Positions 7,898 to 16,131 of a DNA stretch of 64,000 nucleotides are shown here, piece after piece. The number at the start of each line of letters is the position of its first letter. Positions within the stretch are counted from its first letter, which is position 1. Where the stretch lies: the NCBI GenBank assembly GCA_036496585.1, contig DASXLB010000021.1, positions 46,206 through 110,205 on the forward strand, read 5' to 3'. This DNA comes from Vicinamibacterales bacterium (GTDB lineage: Bacteria > Acidobacteriota > Vicinamibacteria > Vicinamibacterales > 2-12-FULL-66-21). The position numbers were made by a program, and so were the translations under genes. Below the pieces are notes generated by a model, which saw only the letters and a list, made by a program, of their open reading frames with translations, did no database searches and was not told the DNA's origin.

Positions 7898-8140
7898 TTG
7901 ACCGTGTGGGAAAACGTCGTACGTAGGCATTTGGTTTCTCTTGCGCTCGGTCTGACGGTGGTCGTGGCGAGCCCCTCGTTGGCGGCCGCGACGGTGGCAA
8001 ACGCAGATTCGGACGCGCGGGCGTCCATCCCGGCGGAGAGAGCCCGAGCGTCTGTTGCCGGTCTGCGCGATGAGGCCGCCATGGTCCTGGTTGGAACCGC
8101 GCTCATTGGTCTTGCGGCGGCCGTCCGCCGGGCCGCGTAG
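7898..8140 (+). CDS. Small exported protein with PEP-CTERM-like tail
   Basis: An 80-aa protein. The N-terminal signal peptide has a basic start (VVRRH), a hydrophobic core (about 12-27) and a probable cleavage after SLAAA. The C-terminus reads LRDEAAMVLVGTALIGLAA followed by AVRRAA: a short motif, one hydrophobic helix with the G-x-x-LIGLAA pattern, and a terminal Arg pair, as in PEP-CTERM sorting signals, but the usual VPEP box is replaced by LRDEA. PEP-CTERM tails are processed by exosortase. The start is uncertain: TTG 7898 (used here) or GTG 7904 both keep the signal peptide, and neither has a clear ribosome site. Divergent from the NtrC-type regulator of an EPS locus, which fits the association. 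Confidence 0.6.
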   Translation: MTVWENVVRRHLVSLALGLTVVVASPSLAAATVANADSDARASIPAERARASVAGLRDEAAMVLVGTALIGLAAAVRRAA

Positions 8141-8273
8141 CTGAACATCAGGTTTTCGAAGCCGTGCCCGGTGTGCCTGCGGCGTATGGTCCGCAACGCA
8201 GCCGGGCGCTTCGAAATTCATGCATTCGAGTGCGGGCGACGGGGTCGCCGCTCATGAGGACCGGCCAGGCTTG

Positions 8274-8307
8274 GCGCCGGCCGCGGCTTTGCGCCGGCCA
8301 CGGCTTT
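8274..8307 (+). repeat. Two tandem 17-nt repeats
   Basis: GCGCCGGCC-R-CGGCTTT occurs twice head to tail (8274-8290 and 8291-8307) with a single difference, just before the ribosome site of the beta-helix gene. It may be a duplicated operator or slippage product. Confidence 0.6.
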
Positions 8308-8323
8308 GCACAAGGTCGAGCTC

Positions 8324-9781
8324 ATGCGTCGAATCTTTTGCGTGGCGGCCGTGTTGCTCGCCGCGTCCGCCCCGTCCCGATCGTCGATCCATGTCGTTCG
8401 CGCTGGCGAGGATCTGCAGACAGCCCTGAACGCGGCGCGCGCCGGCGACGAGATCCGGCTGGAGCGTGGCGCCACCTTCACCGGGAATTTTGTGCTACCC
8501 GTCTTCGACGGAGACGCGCCCGTGATGGTCCGCACGGACCTCTCCGCGGCGGAGCTCCTCCCGCCTGATCAGCGGGTGACACCCGCGGCGGCCGCCAGTT
8601 TCGCCCGGATCGTGTCGCCGAACGGCAGCGCGGCGCTGCAGACCGCGCCGGCTGCGCGGCATTGGCGCCTCGCGTTTCTCGAATTCCCGGCCACCCGGAA
8701 CGGCTCCGGCGACATCATCCAGATCGGCGACGGTTCTTCGGCGCAGTCGCAGTTGTCGCAGGTGCCGTCCGACATCACGCTGGATCATCTCTATGTCCAT
8801 GGCGATCCGCAGAAGGGGCAGAAGCGCGGGATCGCGCTGAACGGCGCCTCCGTGACGATCCGGGACTGCCACGTGAGCGACATCAAGGCGGTGGGAGCGG
8901 ACGCGCAGGCGATCGCGGGCTGGAACGGTCCCGGTCCCTACGTCATCGAGAACAACTATCTCGAGGCCGGCGGCGAGGTGTTCCTGCTCGGCGGCGCCGA
9001 TCCTGGCATCCGTGACCTGGTGCCGAGCGACGTCACCATCCGCCACAACCAGTTCAGCCGCCCACTCGAGTGGCGCGGGTCGCGGTGGCAGGTGAAGAAC
9101 ATCCTCGAGCTCAAGAACGCGCGTCGAGTGGTCGTCGAGGCGAATCTCCTCGAAAACAATTGGCAAGCCGCGCAGCCGGGCTACGCCGTGCTGTTCACGC
9201 CGCGCAACCAGGACGGCGCCTGCCCCTGGTGCGTCGTTGAATCGGTCAACTTCACCCACAACGTGGTGCGCAACGTGGCGGCTGGCATCAACCTCAGCGG
9301 CCACGACTCGCCGAACCAGAGCCGCCAGACGAACGGCATTCGCATCGAAGGCAACCTATTCGACGGTGTCACGACGAAGATGGGGGGGAACGGCTGGGGC
9401 ATGTTAATCGGCGACGGCCCGCGGGACGTGACCGTCGCCGGCAATACGTGGCAGTTCGACGGAACGACGCTCGTCTACGCGTATGGCGCTCCGAGGATTG
9501 ACGGCTTCCGGTTCGTGAACAACGCCGCCCCGCACGGGCAGTACGGCATCAACGGCGCTGATGCCTCGACCGGAACACTGACGTTCGAGCGGTTCTTCAA
9601 TGCGCCGGTGGTGGCGGGCAACTGGCTGAGCGGCGGCCCCGGCGGCCGTTACCCGACGGGAAACCGCTTTGACGCACCGTTCGATCCGGCGAACGCCAAG
9701 GGCGCCGGCGTCGACGTCGCCGCCATGCGGGCGCTCGCCGACGCGATCGAGCACGGCCGCTTTACTTCGTCAGCGAAATGA
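8324..9781 (+). CDS. Secreted right-handed beta-helix protein
   Basis: A 485-aa protein with a signal peptide (MRRIFCVAAVLLAASAP) and many short beta-helix repeats of the kind VTIRDCHVSDI, VIENNYLEAG, VTIRHNQFSR, VVVEANLLENN and IRIEGNLFDG. This is the parallel beta-helix fold of pectate lyase-like and NosD/CASH proteins, often carbohydrate-active or surface proteins; no catalytic triad could be assigned. The ATG at 8324 has AAGG 8 nt upstream and is preferred over an upstream TTG at 8306. The 3' end overlaps the convergent methyltransferase gene by 20 nt. It lies downstream of EPS regulators, so a role in polysaccharide modification is possible but unproven. Confidence 0.75.
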   Translation: MRRIFCVAAVLLAASAPSRSSIHVVRAGEDLQTALNAARAGDEIRLERGATFTGNFVLPVFDGDAPVMVRTDLSAAELLPPDQRVTPAAAASFARIVSPNGSAALQTAPAARHWRLAFLEFPATRNGSGDIIQIGDGSSAQSQLSQVPSDITLDHLYVHGDPQKGQKRGIALNGASVTIRDCHVSDIKAVGADAQAIAGWNGPGPYVIENNYLEAGGEVFLLGGADPGIRDLVPSDVTIRHNQFSRPLEWRGSRWQVKNILELKNARRVVVEANLLENNWQAAQPGYAVLFTPRNQDGACPWCVVESVNFTHNVVRNVAAGINLSGHDSPNQSRQTNGIRIEGNLFDGVTTKMGGNGWGMLIGDGPRDVTVAGNTWQFDGTTLVYAYGAPRIDGFRFVNNAAPHGQYGINGADASTGTLTFERFFNAPVVAGNWLSGGPGGRYPTGNRFDAPFDPANAKGAGVDVAAMRALADAIEHGRFTSSAK

Positions 9782-10565
9782 CCCGGACCGAGGCGTAGTG
9801 CGCCAGGCGCGGAAAGCGATCGAGCAGGGCGCGATCGCCGGCGTACAAGCGGCGCCAGGAATTCTTCACGACGGGCAGCACGCAGCCGACCTGCACGTGC
9901 GGCAGGACGAACGCTCGCGTCGACCACGAGCGAAAGCCGCGGGCGAACCGAGCCAGCTCTCCGTCGGTGAGCGGGCGTTCGTAGGGGGAGATGTCTGGCG
10001 CGCGGTAGGGGATGAGGCGGCGCACCAGGCGGAGCACGGCGGAATTGCGGACGGGCTCCTTGAAGATCGCGCGTCCGCCCGGTTTGAGGACGCGTCGCAC
10101 CTCGCGCGAAACGAGATCGAGATCGAGGTGATGCAGGATCGCCATCCCGAAGACGAGGTCGACGGAGTCGTCCGCAAACGGGAGGTCGTGCGCCGATGCC
10201 GCTATAAAGGTGGCGCCGGCTTCGCGACCGCTGACGGCAAGCCGTCGCTGACCCAGCCGCAGCAGGTCCTCGGAGATGTCGATCGCCCACACGTGGGCGC
10301 CCCGGCCAGCCAGCAGCGCCGTGTTCGCGCCCGATCCGCACCCGAAATCGACAATCCGGCGACCCTCGACGTCGCCAAGCTGATGATAGGCATACTCGAG
10401 CGGGTACGCCGTGTCGCCGGGAGGGCGCGCGTAGCGCTCGAACGTCTCGGTGTTCACGCGCAGCGCGTCATCGGGTGTCAGTGTCGCTTCCACCGAGCTG
10501 CGCACGATCTCGGCGCGCTCCCAGACCTGCATGGCGCCGGATCGCTCGCCGACAGTCGTGTGCAT
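9762..10565 (-). CDS. Class I SAM-dependent methyltransferase
   Basis: A 267-aa cytoplasmic enzyme with a Rossmann methyltransferase core: motif I VDFGCGSGANTALLAGRG, the acidic end of strand 2 (AIDIS), the DLPFADDSVDLVFGMAILHHL region, and VLKPGGRAIF. This matches Methyltransf_11/25 enzymes of the ubiquinone/biotin-type group; the substrate is unknown. The start at 10565 has a purine-rich AGGGGAG site about 8 nt upstream; an upstream in-frame extension of 37 codons has no support. Convergent with and overlapping the beta-helix gene. Confidence 0.85.
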   Translation of the reverse strand: MHTTVGERSGAMQVWERAEIVRSSVEATLTPDDALRVNTETFERYARPPGDTAYPLEYAYHQLGDVEGRRIVDFGCGSGANTALLAGRGAHVWAIDISEDLLRLGQRRLAVSGREAGATFIAASAHDLPFADDSVDLVFGMAILHHLDLDLVSREVRRVLKPGGRAIFKEPVRNSAVLRLVRRLIPYRAPDISPYERPLTDGELARFARGFRSWSTRAFVLPHVQVGCVLPVVKNSWRRLYAGDRALLDRFPRLAHYASVRVISLTK

Positions 10566-10608
10566 CTCGTCTCTCCCCTCTGGGAGAATGCAAACGGTGC
10601 GCCCGAGC

Positions 10609-11298
10609 TCAGGCGGCGGGGAGGAGAAGTCTGGCGCCCGCCTTGGCGTTGTCCGGGGCGCCCCAGATCCGGCCATCGAAGGCCGTAAGAATCAGCTTCG
10701 CTATCGGCAGGCCCAGGCCGGAACCGCCGCGCAATTCGTCGAACTGGGGCAATGCGTCCGACCCTGCCGTCTCGAGGGCGGTGATGGTCGGGTCGTCGCC
10801 GATGAGGATCTCCTGATGCGGACGCGCACCCATGGTCGCCGGACGCAGGCGGACGACGAGCGTGTCGGAGGTGACGAGTTCACGCCGCAGCGACCCGAGA
10901 ATCGACTGGAGCGCGTGTTTGAGCCGACCCGGGTCGGCGTGGACCAGCGCTGGCGCATCGGGCAGCCGGAGGTCGATGCGCAGCTCGCGATCGGGGAGGG
11001 GAGCAAGGTCATCGGCCGCGTGCCGCAGCGGGTCCCGCAGGTCGGTCGAGCTGCGGTTGAAGACTGCCGTTCCGGCCTCCAGCTGCGCCAGATCGCTCGT
11101 TTCCGCCACCAGCGCCGTCAGCCGGCCGCATGATTTTTCGACTTCCTCGAGCAGCCGGCGCTGCTGCTCGGTGAGGGGGCCCGCCCGTTCCTGCTGGAGC
11201 ATCCGCACGTATCCGAGGACGACGGTCATCGGCGTCCGAAATTCGTGGACCGCCAGGGAAAGCATTTTCGGCCAGCGCGGGTCGGTCGTCTCGGACAT
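10609..11298 (-). CDS. Short soluble histidine kinase, degenerate ATPase motifs
   Basis: A 229-aa protein with a HisKA dimerisation helix and H-box ([16 protein letters not shown]18) followed by a HATPase_c-like domain. The G2 box [11 protein letters not shown] (191-201) is intact, but the N-box position (about 126-139, [15 protein letters not shown]) has no asparagine and the G1 box is IGDDPTI rather than DxGxG. There is no sensor domain or transmembrane helix. It may have weak or no kinase activity, or act as a phosphatase or binding partner. The gene is divergent from msrPQ with 54 nt between starts; no response regulator is adjacent. In-frame sequence further upstream lies antisense to msrP and is not part of the gene. 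Confidence 0.75.
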   Translation of the reverse strand: MSETTDPRWPKMLSLAVHEFRTPMTVVLGYVRMLQQERAGPLTEQQRRLLEEVEKSCGRLTALVAETSDLAQLEAGTAVFNRSSTDLRDPLRHAADDLAPLPDRELRIDLRLPDAPALVHADPGRLKHALQSILGSLRRELVTSDTLVVRLRPATMGARPHQEILIGDDPTITALETAGSDALPQFDELRGGSGLGLPIAKLILTAFDGRIWGAPDNAKAGARLLLPAA

Positions 11299-11304
11299 GG
11301 CCCG

Positions 11305-11310
11305 ATTGTA
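11305..11310 (-). promoter_or_regulatory. -10 element of histidine kinase gene
   Basis: The minus strand reads TACAAT 6 nt before the ATG at 11298, with no Shine-Dalgarno sequence between. The spacing predicts transcription starting at or next to the start codon (leaderless mRNA). No clear -35. Confidence 0.45.
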
Positions 11311-11352
11311 GGCGGGAATGGGGGACGGGTGGTTCGGTGTTCTAATAGCCAT

Positions 11353-12336
11353 ATGCTGATCCGCAGCGATCCGCCGATTGCGTCGTCCGAGGTCACGGAC
11401 GAGCGCTGGTTTCTCCGCCGTCGCGAGTTCATTCAGCTCGGCGCCGGCGTGCTGGGCGCAATCGCCGGAGGGGTGGCGACCGCGTGCGCGGGGGACGCAG
11501 TGAACGCCTCGACCGGCGGCGCCACGGCGGTCGCCGCTCAGCAGCCGCTGACGGCCCCCCGGAAGATGGTCACGACGACCGAGCCGCTCAACAAGTTCGA
11601 AGAGATTACCGGCTACAACAACTATTACGAGTTCGGCACCGCCAAGGGCGACCCGAAGAAATACGCCGGGCAGCTGAAGACCACGCCGTGGACGGTCAAG
11701 ATCGACGGGCTGTGCAACAAGCCCGCCGACTACCATCTCGAGGATCTGATCAAGACGGCAGATCTCGAGGAGCGTGTCTATCGTTTCCGCTGCGTCGAGG
11801 CGTGGTCGATGGTGATCCCGTGGATTGGGATACCGCTGGCCGCCGTGCTCAAGCGCGCCGATCCTCAGCCGAAGGCGACGTTCGTCGAGTTCCAGACCGT
11901 GCTGCGGCCCAGCGAAATGCCGGGGCTGGCCGAGGGCGGCTTGAACTGGCCCTACACCGAGGCGCTCCGGCTGGACGAAGCGATGAATCCGTTGTCGCTG
12001 CTCGCCGTCGGTCTCTACGGCAAGACGCTCCTCAACCAGAACGGCGCGCCGATTCGGCTGGTGGTGCCCTGGAAATACGGATTCAAGAACATCAAGTCGA
12101 TCGTCCGTATCCGCTTCGTCGACAAGATGCCGCACACCGCGTGGAACGACGCCAACCCGCGCGAATACGGTTTCTATTCGAACGTGAATCCAACTGTCGA
12201 TCATCCGCGCTGGAGCCAGGCCAACGAGCGGCGCATTCCGGCGTTCTTCGCCAACACGAAGACGCTGATGTTCAACGGCTACGCGGATCAGGTCGCGTCG
12301 ATGTATGCGGGAATGGACCTGCGGAAGCTCTACTGA
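11353..12336 (+). CDS. msrP: Protein-methionine-sulfoxide reductase catalytic subunit MsrP
   Basis: A 327-aa periplasmic molybdopterin enzyme that reduces methionine sulfoxide in envelope proteins. A twin-arginine signal ([11 protein letters not shown], about 22-32) indicates folded export with bound Mo-MPT cofactor. The mature domain is of the oxidoreductase molybdopterin-binding (sulfite oxidase) family, with the Mo-ligand cysteine C147 in [11 protein letters not shown]. The early motif [10 protein letters not shown] is characteristic of MsrP/YedY. The ATG at 11353 was chosen because the Tat signal follows it; further-upstream starts are antisense to the kinase gene. The stop TGA is directly followed by the GTG start of msrQ. 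Confidence 0.95.
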   Translation: MLIRSDPPIASSEVTDERWFLRRREFIQLGAGVLGAIAGGVATACAGDAVNASTGGATAVAAQQPLTAPRKMVTTTEPLNKFEEITGYNNYYEFGTAKGDPKKYAGQLKTTPWTVKIDGLCNKPADYHLEDLIKTADLEERVYRFRCVEAWSMVIPWIGIPLAAVLKRADPQPKATFVEFQTVLRPSEMPGLAEGGLNWPYTEALRLDEAMNPLSLLAVGLYGKTLLNQNGAPIRLVVPWKYGFKNIKSIVRIRFVDKMPHTAWNDANPREYGFYSNVNPTVDHPRWSQANERRIPAFFANTKTLMFNGYADQVASMYAGMDLRKLY

Positions 12337-12984
12337 GTGAAGAGGGCGGCCAAGGTCGTCGTCTTCGTGGCCTCCCTCGTGCCCGTCGCGCTGCTCGTGC
12401 GCGGCGCGCTCGTCGGCGACCTCGGCGTCAATCCCGCCGAGACCATTCAGCTCACCACCGGACGCTGGGCGTTCAAGTTTCTCCTGCTGACGCTGGCCGT
12501 GACGCCGCTTCGGCGCCTCACCCGCTGGAACGTGGTGATCCAGTACCGGCGCATGCTCGGGCTCTTCGCGTTCTTCTACGCCACGCTCCATTTCCTGTCG
12601 TACTGGGCGTTCGATCTGCTGTTCGCGTTCAGCGGCATCGTCAAGGACATCGGCAAGCGCCCCTTCATCACCGTCGGGTTCGCGGCGCTGGTCCTGATGG
12701 TGCCGCTCGCCGTCACGTCCACGAAGGGCTGGATCCGGCGCCTCGGTCGCAACTGGGCGCGCCTGCACTGGCTGATCTACGCATCGGCGATCCTCGCGGC
12801 CGTCCACTTCGGGTGGAAGGTCAAGGTGTTCACCGGCGATCCGGTCTATTACGCCAGCGCCGTCGCGCTGCTGCTCGGATTCCGCGTGGTCTGGGCCGCC
12901 ACCCACCGCCCGCGCGGCGCCGTCACGCGGCAGGGTTCACGGGGGCCAGTCCGGGAGCCGGTGGCTGCGGAGCCGCGCGGATGA
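12337..12984 (+). CDS. msrQ: Heme-binding membrane subunit MsrQ
   Basis: A 215-aa inner-membrane b-type heme protein that passes electrons from the quinone pool or a flavin reductase to MsrP. It has six predicted hydrophobic segments and the ferric-reductase-like core with conserved histidines in YATLHFLSYW and LHWLIYASAILAAVHFGWK. The GTG start immediately follows the msrP stop, so the two genes form an operon. The Arg/Pro-rich C-terminus (about 190-215) overlaps the convergent acyltransferase gene by 62 nt, unusual for a housekeeping pair. Confidence 0.93.
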   Translation: MKRAAKVVVFVASLVPVALLVRGALVGDLGVNPAETIQLTTGRWAFKFLLLTLAVTPLRRLTRWNVVIQYRRMLGLFAFFYATLHFLSYWAFDLLFAFSGIVKDIGKRPFITVGFAALVLMVPLAVTSTKGWIRRLGRNWARLHWLIYASAILAAVHFGWKVKVFTGDPVYYASAVALLLGFRVVWAATHRPRGAVTRQGSRGPVREPVAAEPRG

Positions 12985-14017
12985 AGCGCGCTTCGATCCG
13001 GCGGCGCAGCCGCAGCGACGGCTGCTCGACCAGATAGTAGGAGAGCAGCGCCAGCCCGCACGCGAGCGCGAGGTTCAGCGGAAATGCCGCCACCGCCGCG
13101 CTGCTGGCGCGATTGAAGAACGGCTGCTGCCAGAGGTAGAGCGAGTAGCTGAGCCAGCCAACGAACACGAGCGGCCGGGTGTTGAGCAGCCGTCCCAGTG
13201 TCCCTTCGGAGAACGTCACGCACCAGTCGATGCACAGCGCAACCCCGACGTTGACGAGAGAGAATGCTGCGCCGAAATAGACGAGAGGGTGCTGCGCGAG
13301 CGTGTTGGCGGCGAAGGTCGCGAGCGGAACCAGAAGGAACGCCGGAGACGCGAGTGCCCGCATGTAGACACGCGTCGCGTGCAGCCGCGCCCGTACGCCT
13401 GCGAGGACGCAGCCGACGGCGATCGCGTCCGCGACCGTCTCGAAGCGCGCCCCGATGCCGTCGCCCGCCCACCGCATCAACTCCCACTCGGCGATTCGAA
13501 TGACCGGTGCGAGGAGCACCACCGCGGCGGCGATGACGATCGCCTTTCTGGACCGCGCCAGCAGCACCACTGCGGGCCAGATCAGGTAGAACTGCTCCTC
13601 GACCGACAACGACCAGGTGTGCCCGACGAACCAGGAGCGCCCCTCGTCATAGTTCGTCGTATAGGTCGCGGCGCGCAGGATGTCGTCCTGATGCAGCGCG
13701 ACGATCCCCGCGAGGTGGGCGGCGAGCAGCGCCGCCAGCAGGGTGTAGTACGGAGGGAAAATGCGAAGCGTGCGACGGAGATAAAAGGCTCCCAGGTTCA
13801 CGCGTCCGGTTCGCGCCACTTCGTGCAGGAGCAGCCGCGTAATCAGGTATCCCGAAATGACGAAGAACACATGCACGCCCAGCTCGGCGATGTTCAGGGC
13901 GTTGCCCGCCGGAGCGCTCAGCGGAAACCCGCGGGTGCCGGCGAGATGGCCGACGAAGACGAACGCGATCGAAATCGCGCGAAGCCCATCCAGTGAAGGA
14001 ATCCGATCTTGCGACAT
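12923..14017 (-). CDS. Acyltransferase family 3 (OafA/YrhL-like) membrane protein
   Basis: A 364-aa integral membrane acyltransferase, likely transferring acetyl or similar groups to a surface or extracellular glycan. It opens with IPSLDGLRAISIAFVFVGHL, the family signature with the catalytic histidine, followed by GVHVFFVISGYLITRLLL and about ten hydrophobic segments including SLSVEEQFYLIWP. It has no C-terminal SGNH domain. The start at 14017 (MSQDRIPSLDG) is favoured over an ATG at 14053 because the family motif begins there. The 3' end is antisense to msrQ for 62 nt. Confidence 0.9.
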   Translation of the reverse strand: MSQDRIPSLDGLRAISIAFVFVGHLAGTRGFPLSAPAGNALNIAELGVHVFFVISGYLITRLLLHEVARTGRVNLGAFYLRRTLRIFPPYYTLLAALLAAHLAGIVALHQDDILRAATYTTNYDEGRSWFVGHTWSLSVEEQFYLIWPAVVLLARSRKAIVIAAAVVLLAPVIRIAEWELMRWAGDGIGARFETVADAIAVGCVLAGVRARLHATRVYMRALASPAFLLVPLATFAANTLAQHPLVYFGAAFSLVNVGVALCIDWCVTFSEGTLGRLLNTRPLVFVGWLSYSLYLWQQPFFNRASSAAVAAFPLNLALACGLALLSYYLVEQPSLRLRRRIEARFIRAAPQPPAPGLAPVNPAA

Positions 14018-14094
14018 GTCAGCCTCGGCCGTGGGCCGGGGATGACATTGCAATCCTCACTCCAGCGGCACCGCGAGGCGAGGATCGAGTCACG

Positions 14095-16131
14095 TCATTT
14101 GATGGCTGCGCTGGTGACGCCGACGCCGAGGCTGCTGAGGCTCGTATCAGCGACGAGGGCGCCGGTCGCCGGCGTCTCGCTGGTGTAGAGCAGGCCGCCG
14201 TTGCGAAAGTACTGCACCACGCCGGCGTGGACGGTGACGGTGAAGACATCACCGGGCGCGCTCGGTCCCTCCGTTCGATACATGCCGTTCTCGCGCACTT
14301 CGAACACGCCGGTGGGCCAGAAGCTCAACCCGTACGAGATCGATGCCACGGCGACGCCGGCGGTCGCCGCCGGCGCGAGACCAGCGACGAGGCGCTGACC
14401 GGGCGCGACCGTCAGCGAGAACGCGCCGTCGCTCATGATCCGCTGCGCGCTGATGCCGCCCGCATCGAAACACGTGGCGCACGGGCCGGTCTTCCGCAAG
14501 ACGTCCAGCGACGCCGTCGCCTTGACGAGCGACGTCCAGACGACCGGACCGGTGAGGGCGCCGAGTCCCGCTTCGGGAAACACGGTGGTGTCGTTTTTCG
14601 CGAGCCCCGGCGCCGCCCACATGAACCGCGCGGGTGACAACAGGATCTGATCGAACGAGAGTCCGTCCTCTCGCACCTGGATCCGCAGCGTCTGCGCGGC
14701 GCCCTCGAAGGCGATCGGATCGCCCCATCCGCCGTAGCCGCTATCCTGCCAGCCCCAGCCGGATAGTCCCATTCCGCTTCCTTCCTCGATGCTGACGACG
14801 GCCGCGGACGCGGAGCCGATGCGATCGACGGGACGTCCGGTCGCGTCGAGGCTGCCACTGAACTGCACGAAGGCCGAGTCGTTCTGCCACGAGTCCTGCT
14901 GCGCCATGCCGCGCATCCACAACCGGTAGGCGCGGCCGGGCTGAACGAGGAACGGGATCTCCACGTAGCTTGCCGGCATCGGCGCGGCCGACAACAGCTT
15001 CGACGCCCCCGCGTCGGGATTGAAGAGTCGAATGCCGCCGGCGGCCGTCGTATCAGCGATGGCTGACCAGGCGGTTCCGACGGTCTTCGCGCTCCGCGCA
15101 TACAACACGACGTCATCCGCCCCAACGGTCGGGGGCGGCGTCGGCGCGGGATCGCCGGGCGGCGGCGGCGTCACCGGGGCCGACGCCGCCGGGTCTGGTA
15201 CGGTGACCACGATGCCGAAGTGATCCGAAGGGGACGCGTCGCCGGTGACCGGCGTGATGGCGAACTGCTGCATGTCCAGCGGCAGGAAGCCGGCCGGCGT
15301 CCAGGCATAGTCGATGCGCTTGAACGGGAAGCCGTTCGGGAATCCGCAGCCGCTCCGGTCCACCATGCCGGTGTAGCCGGGCAGCGATCCGTGAATCACC
15401 GTCCACGCGTCCACGTAGCCCGCCGCGCGCAGCACCGGCAGCGCCGTGTTGACGGGCGTCTGGTCGCACACCGGCGTCGACCCTTCGAACACGTTGAGAT
15501 CGCCGACGAGTACGTGGGGCTGACCGTTCGCGGTCGCGTTGAGAAAGGCGAGCGTACCCTGTGCCTGCGCCGCATAGCTCGCCTCCGCGTTGTCTCCCGG
15601 GCCGTACCAGTGGGTGACGTAGAGCAGCAGCGTGTGCGAACAGGCGGCGTCGACGCAGACCGGGGCGCGCACGACCCACATCGTGTCACTGGGTGAGGGG
15701 TTCCGCGACGTATCGAGCTGCCGCCACTGTTCCGGACCGCCGAAGCCGTACCGGGCGACGAGCGTCACGCCGTTCTGTTCGGAGGAGACCGCCTTCCAGC
15801 CGAGAGCCTGGCGGACATGTTCCCCTGATCCGCAGACGCTGCTCCACGCTTCAGCGAGCCCGAACGCGATGACCGAGGGGTCGGCGCCGACCTGCGCGAT
15901 CGCTGCCTGCGAGGCGCCTTCGCCCCAGGCGTTGAGCGGCTGCGTGGGGTCGGTGCAGTTCGGCGTATTCCTGAAAGGAGCGGCAAAGCCGGGCAGCGCG
16001 TCGACTCCTTTGCCAGACATGATGTTCCAGAAGGCGACCCGCAGAGGGCCGGCCGCGGCTGGCGAGGCAACCGCCAGAATGTACGCCAGCGCGCCGACAC
16101 ACACACGTCCGCGCCGCGAGAAACTTGGCAT
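14095..16131 (-). CDS. Secreted endonuclease/exonuclease/phosphatase-fold protein
   Basis: A 678-aa exported protein. Signal peptide about 1-27. Residues about 30-310 form an EEP-type domain with FWNIMSG at the start, the GDLNVFEG metal/catalytic motif and SDHFGIVVTV at the end, so a metal-dependent phosphoesterase (nuclease, sphingomyelinase or inositol-phosphatase type) is expected outside the cytoplasm. A Pro-rich linker (TPPPPGDPAPTPPPT) joins two further domains of about 350 aa: a galactose-binding-like module (VLYARSAKTVGTAWSAIADT) and a C-terminal beta-sandwich lectin-like module. Start supported by AGGGG 9 nt upstream. It is transcribed alone. Substrate not determinable from sequence. 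Confidence 0.8.
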   Translation of the reverse strand: MPSFSRRGRVCVGALAYILAVASPAAAGPLRVAFWNIMSGKGVDALPGFAAPFRNTPNCTDPTQPLNAWGEGASQAAIAQVGADPSVIAFGLAEAWSSVCGSGEHVRQALGWKAVSSEQNGVTLVARYGFGGPEQWRQLDTSRNPSPSDTMWVVRAPVCVDAACSHTLLLYVTHWYGPGDNAEASYAAQAQGTLAFLNATANGQPHVLVGDLNVFEGSTPVCDQTPVNTALPVLRAAGYVDAWTVIHGSLPGYTGMVDRSGCGFPNGFPFKRIDYAWTPAGFLPLDMQQFAITPVTGDASPSDHFGIVVTVPDPAASAPVTPPPPGDPAPTPPPTVGADDVVLYARSAKTVGTAWSAIADTTAAGGIRLFNPDAGASKLLSAAPMPASYVEIPFLVQPGRAYRLWMRGMAQQDSWQNDSAFVQFSGSLDATGRPVDRIGSASAAVVSIEEGSGMGLSGWGWQDSGYGGWGDPIAFEGAAQTLRIQVREDGLSFDQILLSPARFMWAAPGLAKNDTTVFPEAGLGALTGPVVWTSLVKATASLDVLRKTGPCATCFDAGGISAQRIMSDGAFSLTVAPGQRLVAGLAPAATAGVAVASISYGLSFWPTGVFEVRENGMYRTEGPSAPGDVFTVTVHAGVVQYFRNGGLLYTSETPATGALVADTSLSSLGVGVTSAAIK

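Noticed and set aside
9649-10341. Second minus-strand frame under the methyltransferase
   Set aside because: Alternate frame with Arg-rich shadow composition; the SAM-binding motif lies in the other frame.
11299-12906. Extension of the histidine kinase frame to 765 codons
   Set aside because: The extra part is antisense to msrP/msrQ; the kinase fold starts at the ATG at 11298.
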